A stretch of 64,000 nucleotides of DNA, from NCBI RefSeq assembly GCF_014851685.1, contig NZ_JACVAC010000006.1, positions 124,001-188,000 of the forward strand. Reading direction: 5' to 3'. The notes below the pieces were generated by a model, which saw only the letters and a list, made by a program, of their open reading frames with translations, searched no databases and had not been told where the DNA came from. Made by a program: the position numbers and the translations under genes. This DNA is from Pseudomonas sp. PDM05 (GTDB lineage Bacteria > Pseudomonadota > Gammaproteobacteria > Pseudomonadales > Pseudomonadaceae). Of this stretch, positions 33,411-41,825 are shown piece by piece (position 1 is the first letter of the stretch; every line of letters begins with the position of its first letter).

Positions 33411-33998
33411 TTAGATCATCCGGCGCAAGGCCGCGCAGTCCTCGGCATGCCAATCGGCAAGTTCCGGCCACGGGTTCTGCGCCAGGTTGACCAACACCGT
33501 CCGCGCCCCCGCCGCCCGACCGCACTCCAGGTCAAAGCGATAATCCCCGACCATCACCATTGTGCTCGGCGCCACATCCCACGCCGCCGCCAGTTTCAAC
33601 AAGCCATCCGGGTCCGGCTTGGGCTGCGCATCATCACGCCCCAACACGTCCTCGACGGCAAAGCAGTCTGCCAAACCAATTGCCTCCAGGGTGATGTGCG
33701 CCAGTTCCCGCGCATTGCGGGTCAGGATGCCCAGGCGATAACCGCGCCCGGCCAGTTCACGCACCAGTTCCACTGCGCCCTCGGCCGCGACCGAGCCCAG
33801 GGCCAGCTCGCGCTCATGTTCCAGCAACCACCCATGCTTGGCCGCTGCGAGGTCCTGGGGCAGGGCGGCCAGGTGCGTGAGGATGTCGTCCTGCGCAGGA
33901 ATCTCCAGCGCCTGGCGGATCGCCGCAAAGTCATGCACGGCCACCGTCAGGGTGCCGTCCATGTCGAACACCCAGTGCTTGATGTGCGACAGGCTCAC
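33411..33998 (-). CDS. HAD-superfamily phosphatase (phosphoglycolate-phosphatase-like)
   Basis: A 195-residue protein starting at a GTG (33998) that overlaps the tesB stop (GTGA). HAD motif I is VFDMDGTLT, motif II ILTRNARE, motif III Lys in QPKPDPDG, and motif IV MVGDYRFDLECGRAAG. A small helical cap lies between motifs I and II. It dephosphorylates a small metabolite; the substrate is unknown. Last gene of the operon GNAT-tesB-HAD. Confidence 0.88.
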   Translation of the reverse strand: MSLSHIKHWVFDMDGTLTVAVHDFAAIRQALEIPAQDDILTHLAALPQDLAAAKHGWLLEHERELALGSVAAEGAVELVRELAGRGYRLGILTRNARELAHITLEAIGLADCFAVEDVLGRDDAQPKPDPDGLLKLAAAWDVAPSTMVMVGDYRFDLECGRAAGARTVLVNLAQNPWPELADWHAEDCAALRRMI

Positions 33999-34864
33999 GT
34001 CCAATCCTTGCGATGGCGGATCAAGCCTTCCTGCGTTACCGAAGCCACCAATTGCCCCGCGCGGTTGTACACGCTGCCACGGGAGAACCCACGGGAATTG
34101 CCGGCCCACGGGCTGTCCATGGCGTAGAGCAACCAGTCATCGGCGCGCAGGTCGGCGTGGAACCACAGCGCGTGGTCGAGGCTGGCGACCTGCATATCTT
34201 TCTGCCACACGGTCTTGCCATGGGGCAGCAACGAGGTGGTCAGCAAGCCGAAGTCCGAGGCGTAGGCCAGCAGGTATTTGTGCAGCGCAGGCGTGTCGGC
34301 CAACGCGCCGTCGGCACGAAACCACACGTACTTGACCGGGTCGGACGGCTGCGGGTTGAACGGGTCTTTTTCGGTGACCGGGCGCACTTCGATCGGCTTG
34401 GGGCACAGCAGCTTGTCGCGCATATGCTCGGGGATCAGGTGCGCGCGTTGCTGGGTCAACTCCAGCTCCGACGGCAGGTTTTCCGGGCCGACCACCACGG
34501 GCATGGTGCTCTGGTGTGCGAAGCCCTCTTCGTCGTACTGGAACGAAGCGCTGCAGGTGAAGATCGGGTTGCCCTTCTGGATCGCGGTGACCCGGCGCGT
34601 GCTGAAACTGCCGCCATCGCGCACACGGTCGACCGAATACACAACCGGCAATGCCGCATCACCGGGACGCAGGAAATAGCCGTGCAATGAGTGCACATGC
34701 CGCGCTTCTTCTACGGTCTGGCTGGCCGCCGACAGCGACTGGCCGAGCACCTGGCCGCCGAACAGTTGACGAAAACCCAGGTCCTGGCTGCGGCCGCGAA
34801 AGAGGTTTTCCTCGATCGGCTCCAGGGTCAGCAAGTCCACCAGATCTTCCAATACTTGGCTCAT
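33995..34864 (-). CDS. tesB: Acyl-CoA thioesterase II
   Basis: A 289-residue double-hotdog protein from the ATG at 34864 with GGAG upstream. Family segments: LFRGRSQDLGFRQLFGGQVLGQSLSAA, SLHGYFLRPGDAALPVVYSVDRVRDGGSFSTRRV, and SLDHALWFHADLRADDWLLY with the catalytic Asp/His region. It hydrolyses medium- and long-chain acyl-CoAs in the cytoplasm. It is coupled to the HAD gene downstream; the GNAT gene lies 38 bp upstream. Confidence 0.96.
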   Translation of the reverse strand: MSQVLEDLVDLLTLEPIEENLFRGRSQDLGFRQLFGGQVLGQSLSAASQTVEEARHVHSLHGYFLRPGDAALPVVYSVDRVRDGGSFSTRRVTAIQKGNPIFTCSASFQYDEEGFAHQSTMPVVVGPENLPSELELTQQRAHLIPEHMRDKLLCPKPIEVRPVTEKDPFNPQPSDPVKYVWFRADGALADTPALHKYLLAYASDFGLLTTSLLPHGKTVWQKDMQVASLDHALWFHADLRADDWLLYAMDSPWAGNSRGFSRGSVYNRAGQLVASVTQEGLIRHRKDWT

Positions 34865-34902
34865 AGAGCAACTCCTACAATCTATGGGGCATTCCGGTCT
34901 GC

Positions 34903-35472
34903 TTATCCGTGCAGCGTGTCCAACCATTGGGCGCGGGTGATGCGGTACAACACATGATGGCGCAGCGGGTCATCGGCTGCGACCTTGGGGTGTGCAAAAT
35001 CTGCCAGGGGATCGTAATGCATACCGATGGCCTGCATGACTTTTTGTGATGGCATGTTGGCTTCGGTGGTAAAGGCGACGACTTCATCCAGCTGCAAGCG
35101 ATCGAAGCCGCAGCGCAACGCCGTCCACGCCGCTTCGCTGGCGTAGCCCAGGCCCCAATGTTCGCGGGCCAGGCGCCAGCCGATTTCCACCGCCGGGGTG
35201 AAGGCGGCGTCAAAGCTGACATGCTGCAAGCCGGTCAAGCCGATGAACTCGCCGCTGTCCTTGCGCTGCAAGGCCCACAGGCCGAAGCCATATTCGGCGA
35301 AGTGGCCACGAATGCGGCCGATCAATGCGGCGCTTTCCAGGTGGCTCAGCCTGGCCGGGAAATAGCGCATCACCTGTGGGTCGGCGCACATGCGCGCAAA
35401 CTCCGGCAGGTCGCTGTCGCGCCATTGGCGCAGCACCAGGCGCGCACTTTCCAGTTCGAGTATCGGCTCCAT
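34903..35472 (-). CDS. GNAT acetyltransferase, RimJ/RimL type
   Basis: A 189-residue protein with the RimJ/RimL-like opening LESARLVLRQWRDSDLPEF and the acetyl-CoA loop in GWRLAREHWGLGYASEAAWTALRCGFD, then SQKVMQAIGMHYD. It acetylates an amino group on a protein N-terminus or small molecule; the target is unknown. First gene of the three-gene operon. Confidence 0.9.
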   Translation of the reverse strand: MEPILELESARLVLRQWRDSDLPEFARMCADPQVMRYFPARLSHLESAALIGRIRGHFAEYGFGLWALQRKDSGEFIGLTGLQHVSFDAAFTPAVEIGWRLAREHWGLGYASEAAWTALRCGFDRLQLDEVVAFTTEANMPSQKVMQAIGMHYDPLADFAHPKVAADDPLRHHVLYRITRAQWLDTLHG

Positions 35473-35547
35473 GGGTCCCCTCCCTTGCCATGTGCGTGAG
35501 TGTACAACGCGGGTAAGATCCGTCGCAGGTTCCCGTCAGATAATCCC

Positions 35548-36468
35548 ATGCCTTTACCACTGATCTACCACGATGATTACAGCCCCGCGTTCCCGGCGGA
35601 GCACCGCTTCCCCATGGACAAGTTCCGCCTGTTGCGTGACCACTTGGTGTCCAACGGGTTGACCGAGGACCGCCAACTGCTGCGCCCGCAACTGTGCCCA
35701 CCCGAGATCCTGGCGCTGGCCCATGACCCCGGCTACATCGAACGCTACATGGGCGGTGAACTGTCCCGCGAAGACCAGCGCCGCCTCGGCCTGCCGTGGA
35801 ACGAAGCCCTGGCGCGGCGTACCGTGCGGGCGGTGGGCGGCTCGATCCTCGCTGCCGAACAGGCGCTGGAACACGGCCTCGCCTGCCACCTGGCGGGCGG
35901 CACGCACCACGCCCACTACGATTACCCGGCGGGCTTTTGCATCTTCAACGACCTGGCGGTGATCAGCCATTACCTGCTCGCCAGCGGCCGGGTCAATCGC
36001 GTGCTGATCTTCGACTGCGACGTGCACCAGGGCGACGGCACCGCACGCATCCTCCATGACACACCGGAGGCCATCACCGTGTCGCTGCACTGCGAAAAGA
36101 ACTTCCCCGCACGCAAAGCCCAGAGCGACTGGGACATCCCGCTGCCCATGGGCATGGGCGACGGCGACTACCTCAAGGTGGTGGACGACGCGCTCAATTA
36201 CCTGCTGCCGCTCTACCAGCCGGACCTGGTGCTGTACGACGCCGGCGTCGACGTGCACAAGGACGACGCCCTCGGCTACCTCAAGCTGACAGACCAAGGC
36301 GTCGCCGCCCGCGATGAAAGCGTGATGCGCCACTGCCTGGGCCGCGACATCCCGGTGATGGGCGTGATCGGCGGCGGCTACAGCAAGGACCGCCCTGCCC
36401 TGGCCCGCCGCCACGGCATCCTGCACCACAGCGCACAACGGGTGTGGACGTCATCAGGTTGTCATTGA
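35548..36468 (+). CDS. Histone-deacetylase-fold amidohydrolase
   Basis: A 306-residue protein from the ATG at 35548. The HDAC zinc site is intact: the His pair at 120-121 (GGTHHAHYD), D156 and H160 in FDCDVHQGDGT, a third Asp in YDAGVDVHKDD, and GYCIFNDL-type sequence GFCIFNDLA. Bacterial members deacetylate polyamines, acetoin-related compounds or acetyl-lysine; which one applies cannot be told. Single gene. Confidence 0.9.
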   Translation: MPLPLIYHDDYSPAFPAEHRFPMDKFRLLRDHLVSNGLTEDRQLLRPQLCPPEILALAHDPGYIERYMGGELSREDQRRLGLPWNEALARRTVRAVGGSILAAEQALEHGLACHLAGGTHHAHYDYPAGFCIFNDLAVISHYLLASGRVNRVLIFDCDVHQGDGTARILHDTPEAITVSLHCEKNFPARKAQSDWDIPLPMGMGDGDYLKVVDDALNYLLPLYQPDLVLYDAGVDVHKDDALGYLKLTDQGVAARDESVMRHCLGRDIPVMGVIGGGYSKDRPALARRHGILHHSAQRVWTSSGCH

Positions 36469-36504
36469 GTTGTGCGCGTTACCCACAATGCCTGTGGAAC
36501 GGCC

Positions 36505-37475
36505 TGTGGATAACTTGAGCGTAAGCACCTAAGAGTCAATATCTGTAAGGCCTGTAGGAAGCTGTACATTTTTTGATCAGGCGTTTGCGCTGTCCTCGGG
36601 TAGAATGCTCGGCCTGTTTATCCGACCGTAGCCCTCGCCATGCCCCAGACCGCACCCCAACACGTCACCATCATCGGCGGCGGCCCCGCCGGGCTGATGG
36701 CCGCCGAAGTCTTGAGCCAGGCGGGGCTGCACGTGGACCTGTACGACGGCATGCCGTCGGTGGGGCGCAAATTCCTGCTGGCCGGTGTTGGCGGCATGAA
36801 CATCACCCACTCCGAAGCCTACCCGGCGTTTCTGTCGCGCTACGCCGAACGAGCGCCGTACATCGCCCCGCTGCTGCGTGGGTTTGGCGCCGAAGCGTTG
36901 TGCGAATGGATACATGGGCTGGGTATCGAAACCTTTGTCGGCACCTCCGGCCGGGTGTTTCCTACTGACATGAAAGCCGCCCCCCTACTGCGCGCCTGGC
37001 TCAAGCGCCTGCGCGACCAGGGCGTGGTTATCCACACCCGGCACCGTTGGACCGGCTGGAATGCCCACGGCGATTTACTTATCCACAGTCCCGACGGCGA
37101 AAAAACCGTGCGCGGCGAAGCGGTACTGTTGGCCCTCGGCGGTGGCAGTTGGTCGCGCCTGGGTTCCGACGGTACGTGGCTCAAGCTGCTGGAAGGCAAA
37201 GGCGTGCCCTGTGCCCCGCTGCAAGCGAGCAACTGCGGCTTCGAGGTGTCGGCCTGGAGCGAGTTGATGGTCAGCAAATTCGCCGGTGCGCCGTTGAAAA
37301 ACGTCGCCATCGGCTTGGGCGACGACAAACCCCGGCTGGGGGAATGTGTGATCACCGCCGCTGGTATCGAAGGCAGTTTGATCTACGCGTTGTCGGCGCC
37401 GATTCGCGAGGCGATCAACACAACCGGTTTGGCCACCGTGAATATCGACCTGTTGCCGAGCAAGCCTGTGGATAA
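36505..37475. other. Cluster of four perfect DnaA boxes (TTATCCACA)
   Basis: Exact 9-mers lie at 36505-36513 (minus orientation), 37028-37036, 37079-37087 (both plus orientation) and 37467-37475 (minus). The first is intergenic; the other three are inside the flavoprotein gene. See findings. Confidence 0.6.
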
Positions 37476-37866
37476 GGTTCAAGCTGCATTGGCCAAGCCC
37501 CGTGGTTCGCGCTCGATGAGCAAACACTTGCACAGCCAGTTGGGGCTGGATGGCGTGAAAGCGGCGTTATTACGCGAGTTGGCGCCCGCCGAACACTTCA
37601 ACGATCCGGCGCAATTGGCCGCCGCCATCAAGGCCCTGCCGCTGACCCTGGTGAAAACCCGGCCGATGGACGAAGCGATCAGCACCGCCGGCGGCGTGCC
37701 GTTCGAAGCGCTGGATGAGAGCTTGATGCTCAAACAATTGCCAGGCGTATTTTGTGCCGGAGAGATGCTGGACTGGGAAGCGCCGACGGGCGGGTATTTG
37801 CTGACGGGGTGTTTTGCCAGCGGGCGAGCGGCTGGGCGGGGGATGGTGGAGTGGCTTAAACGCTGA
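36640..37866 (+). CDS. HI0933/BaiN-like flavoprotein (TIGR03862 type)
   Basis: A 408-residue FAD protein. Dinucleotide-binding motif VTIIGGGPAGLMAAEVLSQ at about 9-27, then GRKFLLAGVGGMNITHSE, LALGGGSWSRLGSDG, and the C-terminal FAD motif GVFCAGEMLDWEAPTGGYLL followed by GCFASGRAAG. It belongs to the HI0933-like family of flavoproteins, whose substrates are mostly unknown. Three DnaA boxes lie within its sequence. Single gene. Confidence 0.9.
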   Translation: MPQTAPQHVTIIGGGPAGLMAAEVLSQAGLHVDLYDGMPSVGRKFLLAGVGGMNITHSEAYPAFLSRYAERAPYIAPLLRGFGAEALCEWIHGLGIETFVGTSGRVFPTDMKAAPLLRAWLKRLRDQGVVIHTRHRWTGWNAHGDLLIHSPDGEKTVRGEAVLLALGGGSWSRLGSDGTWLKLLEGKGVPCAPLQASNCGFEVSAWSELMVSKFAGAPLKNVAIGLGDDKPRLGECVITAAGIEGSLIYALSAPIREAINTTGLATVNIDLLPSKPVDKVQAALAKPRGSRSMSKHLHSQLGLDGVKAALLRELAPAEHFNDPAQLAAAIKALPLTLVKTRPMDEAISTAGGVPFEALDESLMLKQLPGVFCAGEMLDWEAPTGGYLLTGCFASGRAAGRGMVEWLKR

Positions 37867-37884
37867 GGTTTGGATTCAAAGCCC

Positions 37885-37972
37885 CCTTCGCGAGCAAGCC
37901 CGCTCCCACATTTTGACCGCATTTTCATGTCGAAACTCGGTCGAGTGTGGGAGCGGGCTTGCTCGCGAAGGG
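37885..37972. repeat. Inside-out REP pair
   Basis: Two REPs in the opposite arrangement to the usual REPIN: CGCGAGCAAGCCCGCTCCCACA first, then TGTGGGAGCGGGCTTGCTCGCG. The inner flanks TTTTGACCG and CTCGGTCGA are complementary (GACCG/CGGTC). It lies between convergent genes. Confidence 0.85.
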
Positions 37973-37993
37973 GCCATCAGCCACAGCGCAAAA

Positions 37994-39328
37994 TCACTTC
38001 TTCTTACGCGGCCCGGTATTAAACACCGGCACCTTGCGCACCGGCTTGATCGAAGGCTCGGCCGGCGCCGCGTCACCACTGTCCACCCACTTGCCCAGGT
38101 TGCGCTTGCCGCCACCACCGGAAGTTTTAGGTTTCTTCGGCTTTTTCGGTTTCTTCACCACCTGGCCGCTGGCATCGGTGTCCGGCACACGGTGCTCCGG
38201 TTCAAAGTCCGGCTCCATCTTGCGGGTCAACGTCTGACGCGTGAGCATCTCGATGGCCGACAGCATGTTCACTTCATCGGCACACACCAGGGAAATCGCC
38301 TCGCCGGTGTTGCCCGCACGCCCGGTGCGGCCGATGCGGTGGATGTAGTCCTCGGCCACGATCGGCAGGTCGAAATTGACCACCAGCGGCAGGTCTTCGA
38401 TGTCCAGGCCACGGGCTGCCACGTCGGTGGCCACCAGGATCTGCACTTCGCTGGCCTTGAAGCGGTCCAGCGCACGCTGGCGGGTCGCCTGCGGCTTGTC
38501 GCCGTGGATGCCATCGGCGTTGATGCCCAGGCCCTGCAATTTGTCCACCAGCGCGTCCACGCCGTTACGGGTCTTGGCGAACACCAGCACCTGTTTCCAG
38601 CGACCCTTGCGCATCAAGTGCACAAACAACTCCGGCTTGCGCTTCTTGTCCACCGGCACAACCCACTGCTTCACGGTGTTGGCGGCAACGTTGCGCGGGC
38701 TGACTTCGATGCTCAGCGGGTCGTTGAGCATCTGCCCGGCGAGCAGGCGGATGTCATCGGAGAACGTCGCGGAGAACAGCAGCGTCTGGCGCTTTTTCGG
38801 CAGCATGCGGTAGATGTTCGCCAGCTCTTCCGAGAAGCCCAGGTCGAGCATGCGGTCGGCCTCGTCCAGCACCAGGGTTTGCAGCTGATTGAGTTTCAGC
38901 GCGTTCTGGCGGAACAGGTCGATCAGGCGGCCAGGGGTGGCGACCAGGATGTCGACGCCCTTGCGCAGCTTCATCATCTGCGGGTTGATGCTTACGCCAC
39001 CGTATACCGCGTAAGTGGTCAGCGGCAGGTTTTGCGCGTATTCGGCGACGCTGGCGTGCACCTGCTCGGCCAGCTCACGGGTCGGGCACAGGATCAGTGC
39101 ACGCGCCGAGTTGGCGGCAACTTTCGGCCCTTCCATGGTCAGCAGTTGCAGCAATGGCAGAGCAAAACCGGCGGTCTTGCCGGTGCCGGTCTGGGCCGCA
39201 GCCATCAAGTCGCGACCGGCCAGCACCGCTGGAATGGCTTGCGCCTGCACCGGCGTCGGGGTCTGGTAGCCAAGCGTGTCAAGGGCGCGCAGCAAGGGTT
39301 CGATCAGGCCAAGGGAGGCGAAAGTCAT
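37994..39328 (-). CDS. rhlE: DEAD-box RNA helicase RhlE
   Basis: A 444-residue protein from the ATG at 39328 (MTFASLGLIEPLLRAL). DEAD-box motifs in order: Q motif region TPTPVQAQAIP, I AAQTGTGKT, Ia PTRELAEQV, II DEAD in LVLDEADRML, III SAT, and VI HRIGRTGRAG. The C-terminal tail is basic and low-complexity (KKPKKPKKPK, then GGGGKR) and should bind RNA, as in RhlE-type helicases. It acts on structured RNA in ribosome assembly or mRNA decay. Confidence 0.93.
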   Translation of the reverse strand: MTFASLGLIEPLLRALDTLGYQTPTPVQAQAIPAVLAGRDLMAAAQTGTGKTAGFALPLLQLLTMEGPKVAANSARALILCPTRELAEQVHASVAEYAQNLPLTTYAVYGGVSINPQMMKLRKGVDILVATPGRLIDLFRQNALKLNQLQTLVLDEADRMLDLGFSEELANIYRMLPKKRQTLLFSATFSDDIRLLAGQMLNDPLSIEVSPRNVAANTVKQWVVPVDKKRKPELFVHLMRKGRWKQVLVFAKTRNGVDALVDKLQGLGINADGIHGDKPQATRQRALDRFKASEVQILVATDVAARGLDIEDLPLVVNFDLPIVAEDYIHRIGRTGRAGNTGEAISLVCADEVNMLSAIEMLTRQTLTRKMEPDFEPEHRVPDTDASGQVVKKPKKPKKPKTSGGGGKRNLGKWVDSGDAAPAEPSIKPVRKVPVFNTGPRKKK

Positions 39329-39375
39329 GTAGTTACCGTAGGAAAATTCAGCGCAAGCACGCAATGCGCCGCAGT

Positions 39376-40272
39376 TTACCTTATTTCCGGCTTGGGCTTG
39401 CGCCACTGGGGCAGGCTGATCAGCAGGACCGCGCTGATGATCACCAACATCGCCAGGGCCTCTTCCATGCCGATGGTCTCACCGACAAACACAATCCCGA
39501 GCAACACCGCCACCGCCGGGTTGACGTAGGCATAGCTGGTCGCCGCCGCCGGGCGCACGTGCTTGAGCAGGTACATATAGGCGTTGAAGGCGATGATCGA
39601 ACCGAACACGGCCAGGTACGCCAGGGCCAGCCAGCCTTCGACGGGAGGCATGGCGTGCAGGCGTTCGCCGGTGAGTGCGCTGCCGATCAGCAGCGTTACG
39701 CCCGCCACCAGCATCTCCGCGGCACTGGCCATCGCCCCCTGGGGCAACGGCAGACGTCGGCTCCACACCGAACCGAACGCCCACGAAGCGGCCGCAAACA
39801 GCAGCAACGCGGCGCCCATCGGGCTCGATTGCAAGGTGCTGCCCATGTTGAGCATGGCGATGCCAGCGATCCCCAGGATCACACCTGCCCATTCCAGACG
39901 GGTATTACGTGCGCCCCAGAAATAGCCACACAACAACGTGAACAACGGCACCGTCGCCACCGCCAGCGCGGCCACCCCGGACGACACCCCGGAGTGCTCG
40001 GCCAGCGTCACCGCGCCGTTGCCGAAGGTCAGCAGCAAAATGCCGATCTTCGCGCACGCCTTCCACTGCTCCCACGTCGGCGCCGGCACCCCGCGCCAGC
40101 GCAGGAAGCCATACATCACCGCCCCCGCCGCCAAAAAGCGAATCCCGCCGAGCATCAGTGGCGGCCAGTACTCCACGCCGATGCGGATCACCAGGTAGGT
40201 GGACCCCCAAATCACATACAAGGCAAAAAAGGCGGCGATCAACGGTAAGGGAAAGCGACTTGGGCCAGGCAT
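39376..40272 (-). CDS. yedA: YedA-like drug/metabolite exporter (EamA)
   Basis: A 298-residue protein with ten transmembrane helices and two EamA repeats. It opens ALYVIWGSTYLVIRIGVEYWPPLMLGGIRFLAAG, characteristic of the YedA branch. Divergent from an Lrp/AsnC regulator (160 bp between the ATGs), a layout often used when the regulator controls amino-acid export, so export of an amino acid is a reasonable guess. Symbol by similarity. Confidence 0.85.
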   Translation of the reverse strand: MPGPSRFPLPLIAAFFALYVIWGSTYLVIRIGVEYWPPLMLGGIRFLAAGAVMYGFLRWRGVPAPTWEQWKACAKIGILLLTFGNGAVTLAEHSGVSSGVAALAVATVPLFTLLCGYFWGARNTRLEWAGVILGIAGIAMLNMGSTLQSSPMGAALLLFAAASWAFGSVWSRRLPLPQGAMASAAEMLVAGVTLLIGSALTGERLHAMPPVEGWLALAYLAVFGSIIAFNAYMYLLKHVRPAAATSYAYVNPAVAVLLGIVFVGETIGMEEALAMLVIISAVLLISLPQWRKPKPEIR

Positions 40273-40432
40273 TGGGTGGCTCTATGGCAGGAGATGGGAT
40301 GCTTATTCTAAAAAGGCAGGCCTTTAAACTTAAGTTACAAAACCTGTTTAAACCGCCCATACACTTTTCAAAGCATGGTTGTGAGGGCTATAACCCACGC
40401 TTTCGAAAGCCACCCAGCATTGGAGCCTTATC

Positions 40433-40894
40433 ATGGACAAATACGACCGCATGCTCCTCAGCGCCCTGCTCGCCGACGGCCGTGCGTCCTACGCGCAACT
40501 GGCGCGCACAGTAAACCTCTCGGCCCCGGCCGTGGCCGAACGCGTGGCCAAGCTGGAGGCCAGCGGGGTGATCACGGGTTATCAGGCCAAGGTCGACCTG
40601 TCCAAAGTCGGCTTGCCGATCCAGTGCGTCATTGAGTTGCGCTTGACCAACCACGGCAGCCAGAAGGTTTACGACGCCCTGGCGGAAATTCCCGAGCTGA
40701 CCGAATGCCACCGGGTGACAGGTGATCCGTGCGTGATCATGCAGGCGGCGGTGGGCTCGATGCCGGAGTTGGAGAACCTGATCAACCGGGTCGCGAAGTT
40801 CGGGTTCAGCAAGACGTCGATTATTTTGTCCAGCGCGATAGAGCGGCGGGTGCCGTTGGCGCAGTTGGAGAGCAATGGGAAAAATGGTGGCTGA
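40433..40894 (+). CDS. Lrp/AsnC-family regulator
   Basis: A 153-residue protein. N-terminal helix-turn-helix DKYDRMLLSALLADGRASYAQLARTVNLSAPAVAERVAKLEASGVITGY and a C-terminal RAM (amino-acid sensing) domain with TECHRVTGDPCVIMQ. Shine-Dalgarno GGAG at 8 nt. Likely regulates the divergent yedA-like exporter and itself. Downstream are a 29-bp palindrome and a second repeat that may end the transcript. Confidence 0.92.
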   Translation: MDKYDRMLLSALLADGRASYAQLARTVNLSAPAVAERVAKLEASGVITGYQAKVDLSKVGLPIQCVIELRLTNHGSQKVYDALAEIPELTECHRVTGDPCVIMQAAVGSMPELENLINRVAKFGFSKTSIILSSAIERRVPLAQLESNGKNGG

Positions 40895-40899
40895 CTCCG

Positions 40900-40928
40900 A
40901 TCGTTCCCACGCTCTGCGTGGGAACGAT
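40900..40928. repeat. 29-bp palindrome ATCGTTCCCACGC-TCT-GCGTGGGAACGAT
   Basis: A perfect 13-bp stem with a TCT loop, a repeat type different from the GTGGGAGCGGG REPs and found dispersed in pseudomonads. It can terminate the lrp transcript. Confidence 0.85.
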
Positions 40929-40933
40929 GAACA

Positions 40934-40984
40934 GGCCAGCTCCCACAGTTGGAATGCATTCAACTGTGGGAGCTGGCTTGCCTG
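40934..40984. repeat. REP pair of the GGGAGCTGGCTTGCCTGCG type
   Basis: CCAGCTCCCACAG and CTGTGGGAGCTGG face each other across a short spacer and continue into TTGCCTGCGATG. This is the second REP family of the window (also at 53230-53316). Confidence 0.8.
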
Positions 40985-41209
40985 CGATGACGTCAGTTGC
41001 CTCACAGAGGACTTGAGCGCTGTTCAATTTCAATGGCCAGCAAGACCGATCTCTTTCATTTGAGGGATGTTTCCTAGAGAATTCCACGGCCTTGTTTCCG
41101 TCGGATCAGGTAGCTAGTCTCGCTCAGTCATCGAACACTTGATGATGGGACGTGCAAGTCCGACCAAACAAAAGCCGCTCAGATGCCTTACTTCTTCGTT
41201 GCTCAGTTT

Positions 41210-41238
41210 TTGATACGCAGCATCGATATTTTTATGGC
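41210..41238 (+). promoter_or_regulatory. Sigma70-like promoter of the DUF6124-like gene
   Basis: TTGATA (-35), 17-bp spacer, TATGGC (-10). Predicted start near 41245, giving a leader of about 128 nt that begins with a hairpin at 41252-41265 (AGATC-CTCG-GATCT). Confidence 0.4.
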
Positions 41239-41344
41239 AGCCGTGCGCGGGAGATCCTCGGATCTGCTGGGTTTACCTTTTGTCCCGGTCTTGCACACCC
41301 GCGTACTGCTGCCACCCTCATTTGCGTGCAAGCGAATGATGCAG

Positions 41345-41365
41345 CTCCTTACAACACAAAAGGAG
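41345..41365 (+). promoter_or_regulatory. Hairpin occluding the ribosome-binding site of the DUF6124-like gene
   Basis: CTCCTT (41345-41350) pairs perfectly with AAGGAG (41360-41365), the Shine-Dalgarno sequence 7 nt before the ATG at 41373. A second hairpin CATTTGC/GCGAATG lies just upstream (from about 41319). This could make translation conditional. Confidence 0.55.
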
Positions 41366-41372
41366 TTTCACC

Positions 41373-41669
41373 ATGGTCAAAGTAACCCCCGACCCACCCA
41401 GCTTTCTCAGCGAAGACGCCCTACTCCACCGCCGAGCCATCGACTACTACCTCAAAGCGTCCGCCCCGGATGCGCCCAATTTCATTCTGAACGACAACCT
41501 GAGTTTCGAAGACGCCCTCGCCCATGCGGCGGATTTGCTGCATTGCGCGGTAGAGACAGCACACTCATCGGCAGAATCAATGAATGTGCAGCAGCGGGCA
41601 GTGATGCATCTGGTGGAGATGGCGAAGGTGGTCGTGGATCAGACGCTGAACTGCACACAGTCTCGATGA
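41373..41669 (+). CDS. Small acidic protein, DUF6124/DUF3077-like
   Basis: A 98-residue protein starting MVKVTPDPPS, a start shared by the Pseudomonas family annotated DUF6124. Two predicted amphipathic helices follow (ALAHAADLLHCAVETAHSS and NVQQRAVMHLVEMAKVVVDQTLN). No catalytic motif or signal. Members of this family are small, Pseudomonas-restricted and of unknown function. A strong AGGAG site precedes it but is paired in a leader hairpin. A REPIN follows directly. Confidence 0.75.
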   Translation: MVKVTPDPPSFLSEDALLHRRAIDYYLKASAPDAPNFILNDNLSFEDALAHAADLLHCAVETAHSSAESMNVQQRAVMHLVEMAKVVVDQTLNCTQSR

Positions 41670-41684
41670 ACGACACATAACCCC

Positions 41685-41790
41685 TGTGGGAGCGGGCTTG
41701 CCCGCGAAGGCGGTGTGTCAGTCAATATTTCCGGCGACTGATCCACCGCTTTCGCGAGCAAGCCCGCTCCCACACAAGCCCGCTCCCACA
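41685..41790. repeat. REPIN with an additional REP half
   Basis: Inverted TGTGGGAGCGGG pair (41685-41774) followed by a further AGCCCGCTCCCACA half to 41790. It lies between convergent genes. Confidence 0.88.
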
Positions 41791-41825
41791 TTTTTGATCT
41801 TTGGGGTTCTTGGGGTTGTGGTGGC

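Larger units (their letters stand above)
40895..41372. other. Intergenic region: two repeats, then promoter and leader of the DUF6124-like gene
   Basis: 40895-40990 is repeat-derived. 40990-41200 shows nothing I can assign. 41210-41372 holds a promoter-like pair and a structured leader (see separate entries). Confidence 0.6.

Noticed and set aside
36469..36639. Chromosome origin at the DnaA-box cluster
   Set aside because: No dnaA, dnaN, gyrB, rpmH or gid genes and no AT-rich unwinding element; boxes are mostly within a coding sequence.
41183..41680. 165-codon frame overlapping the DUF6124-like gene
   Set aside because: It runs through the leader and out of frame over the gene; no ribosome-binding site; the 41373 gene has a strong one.
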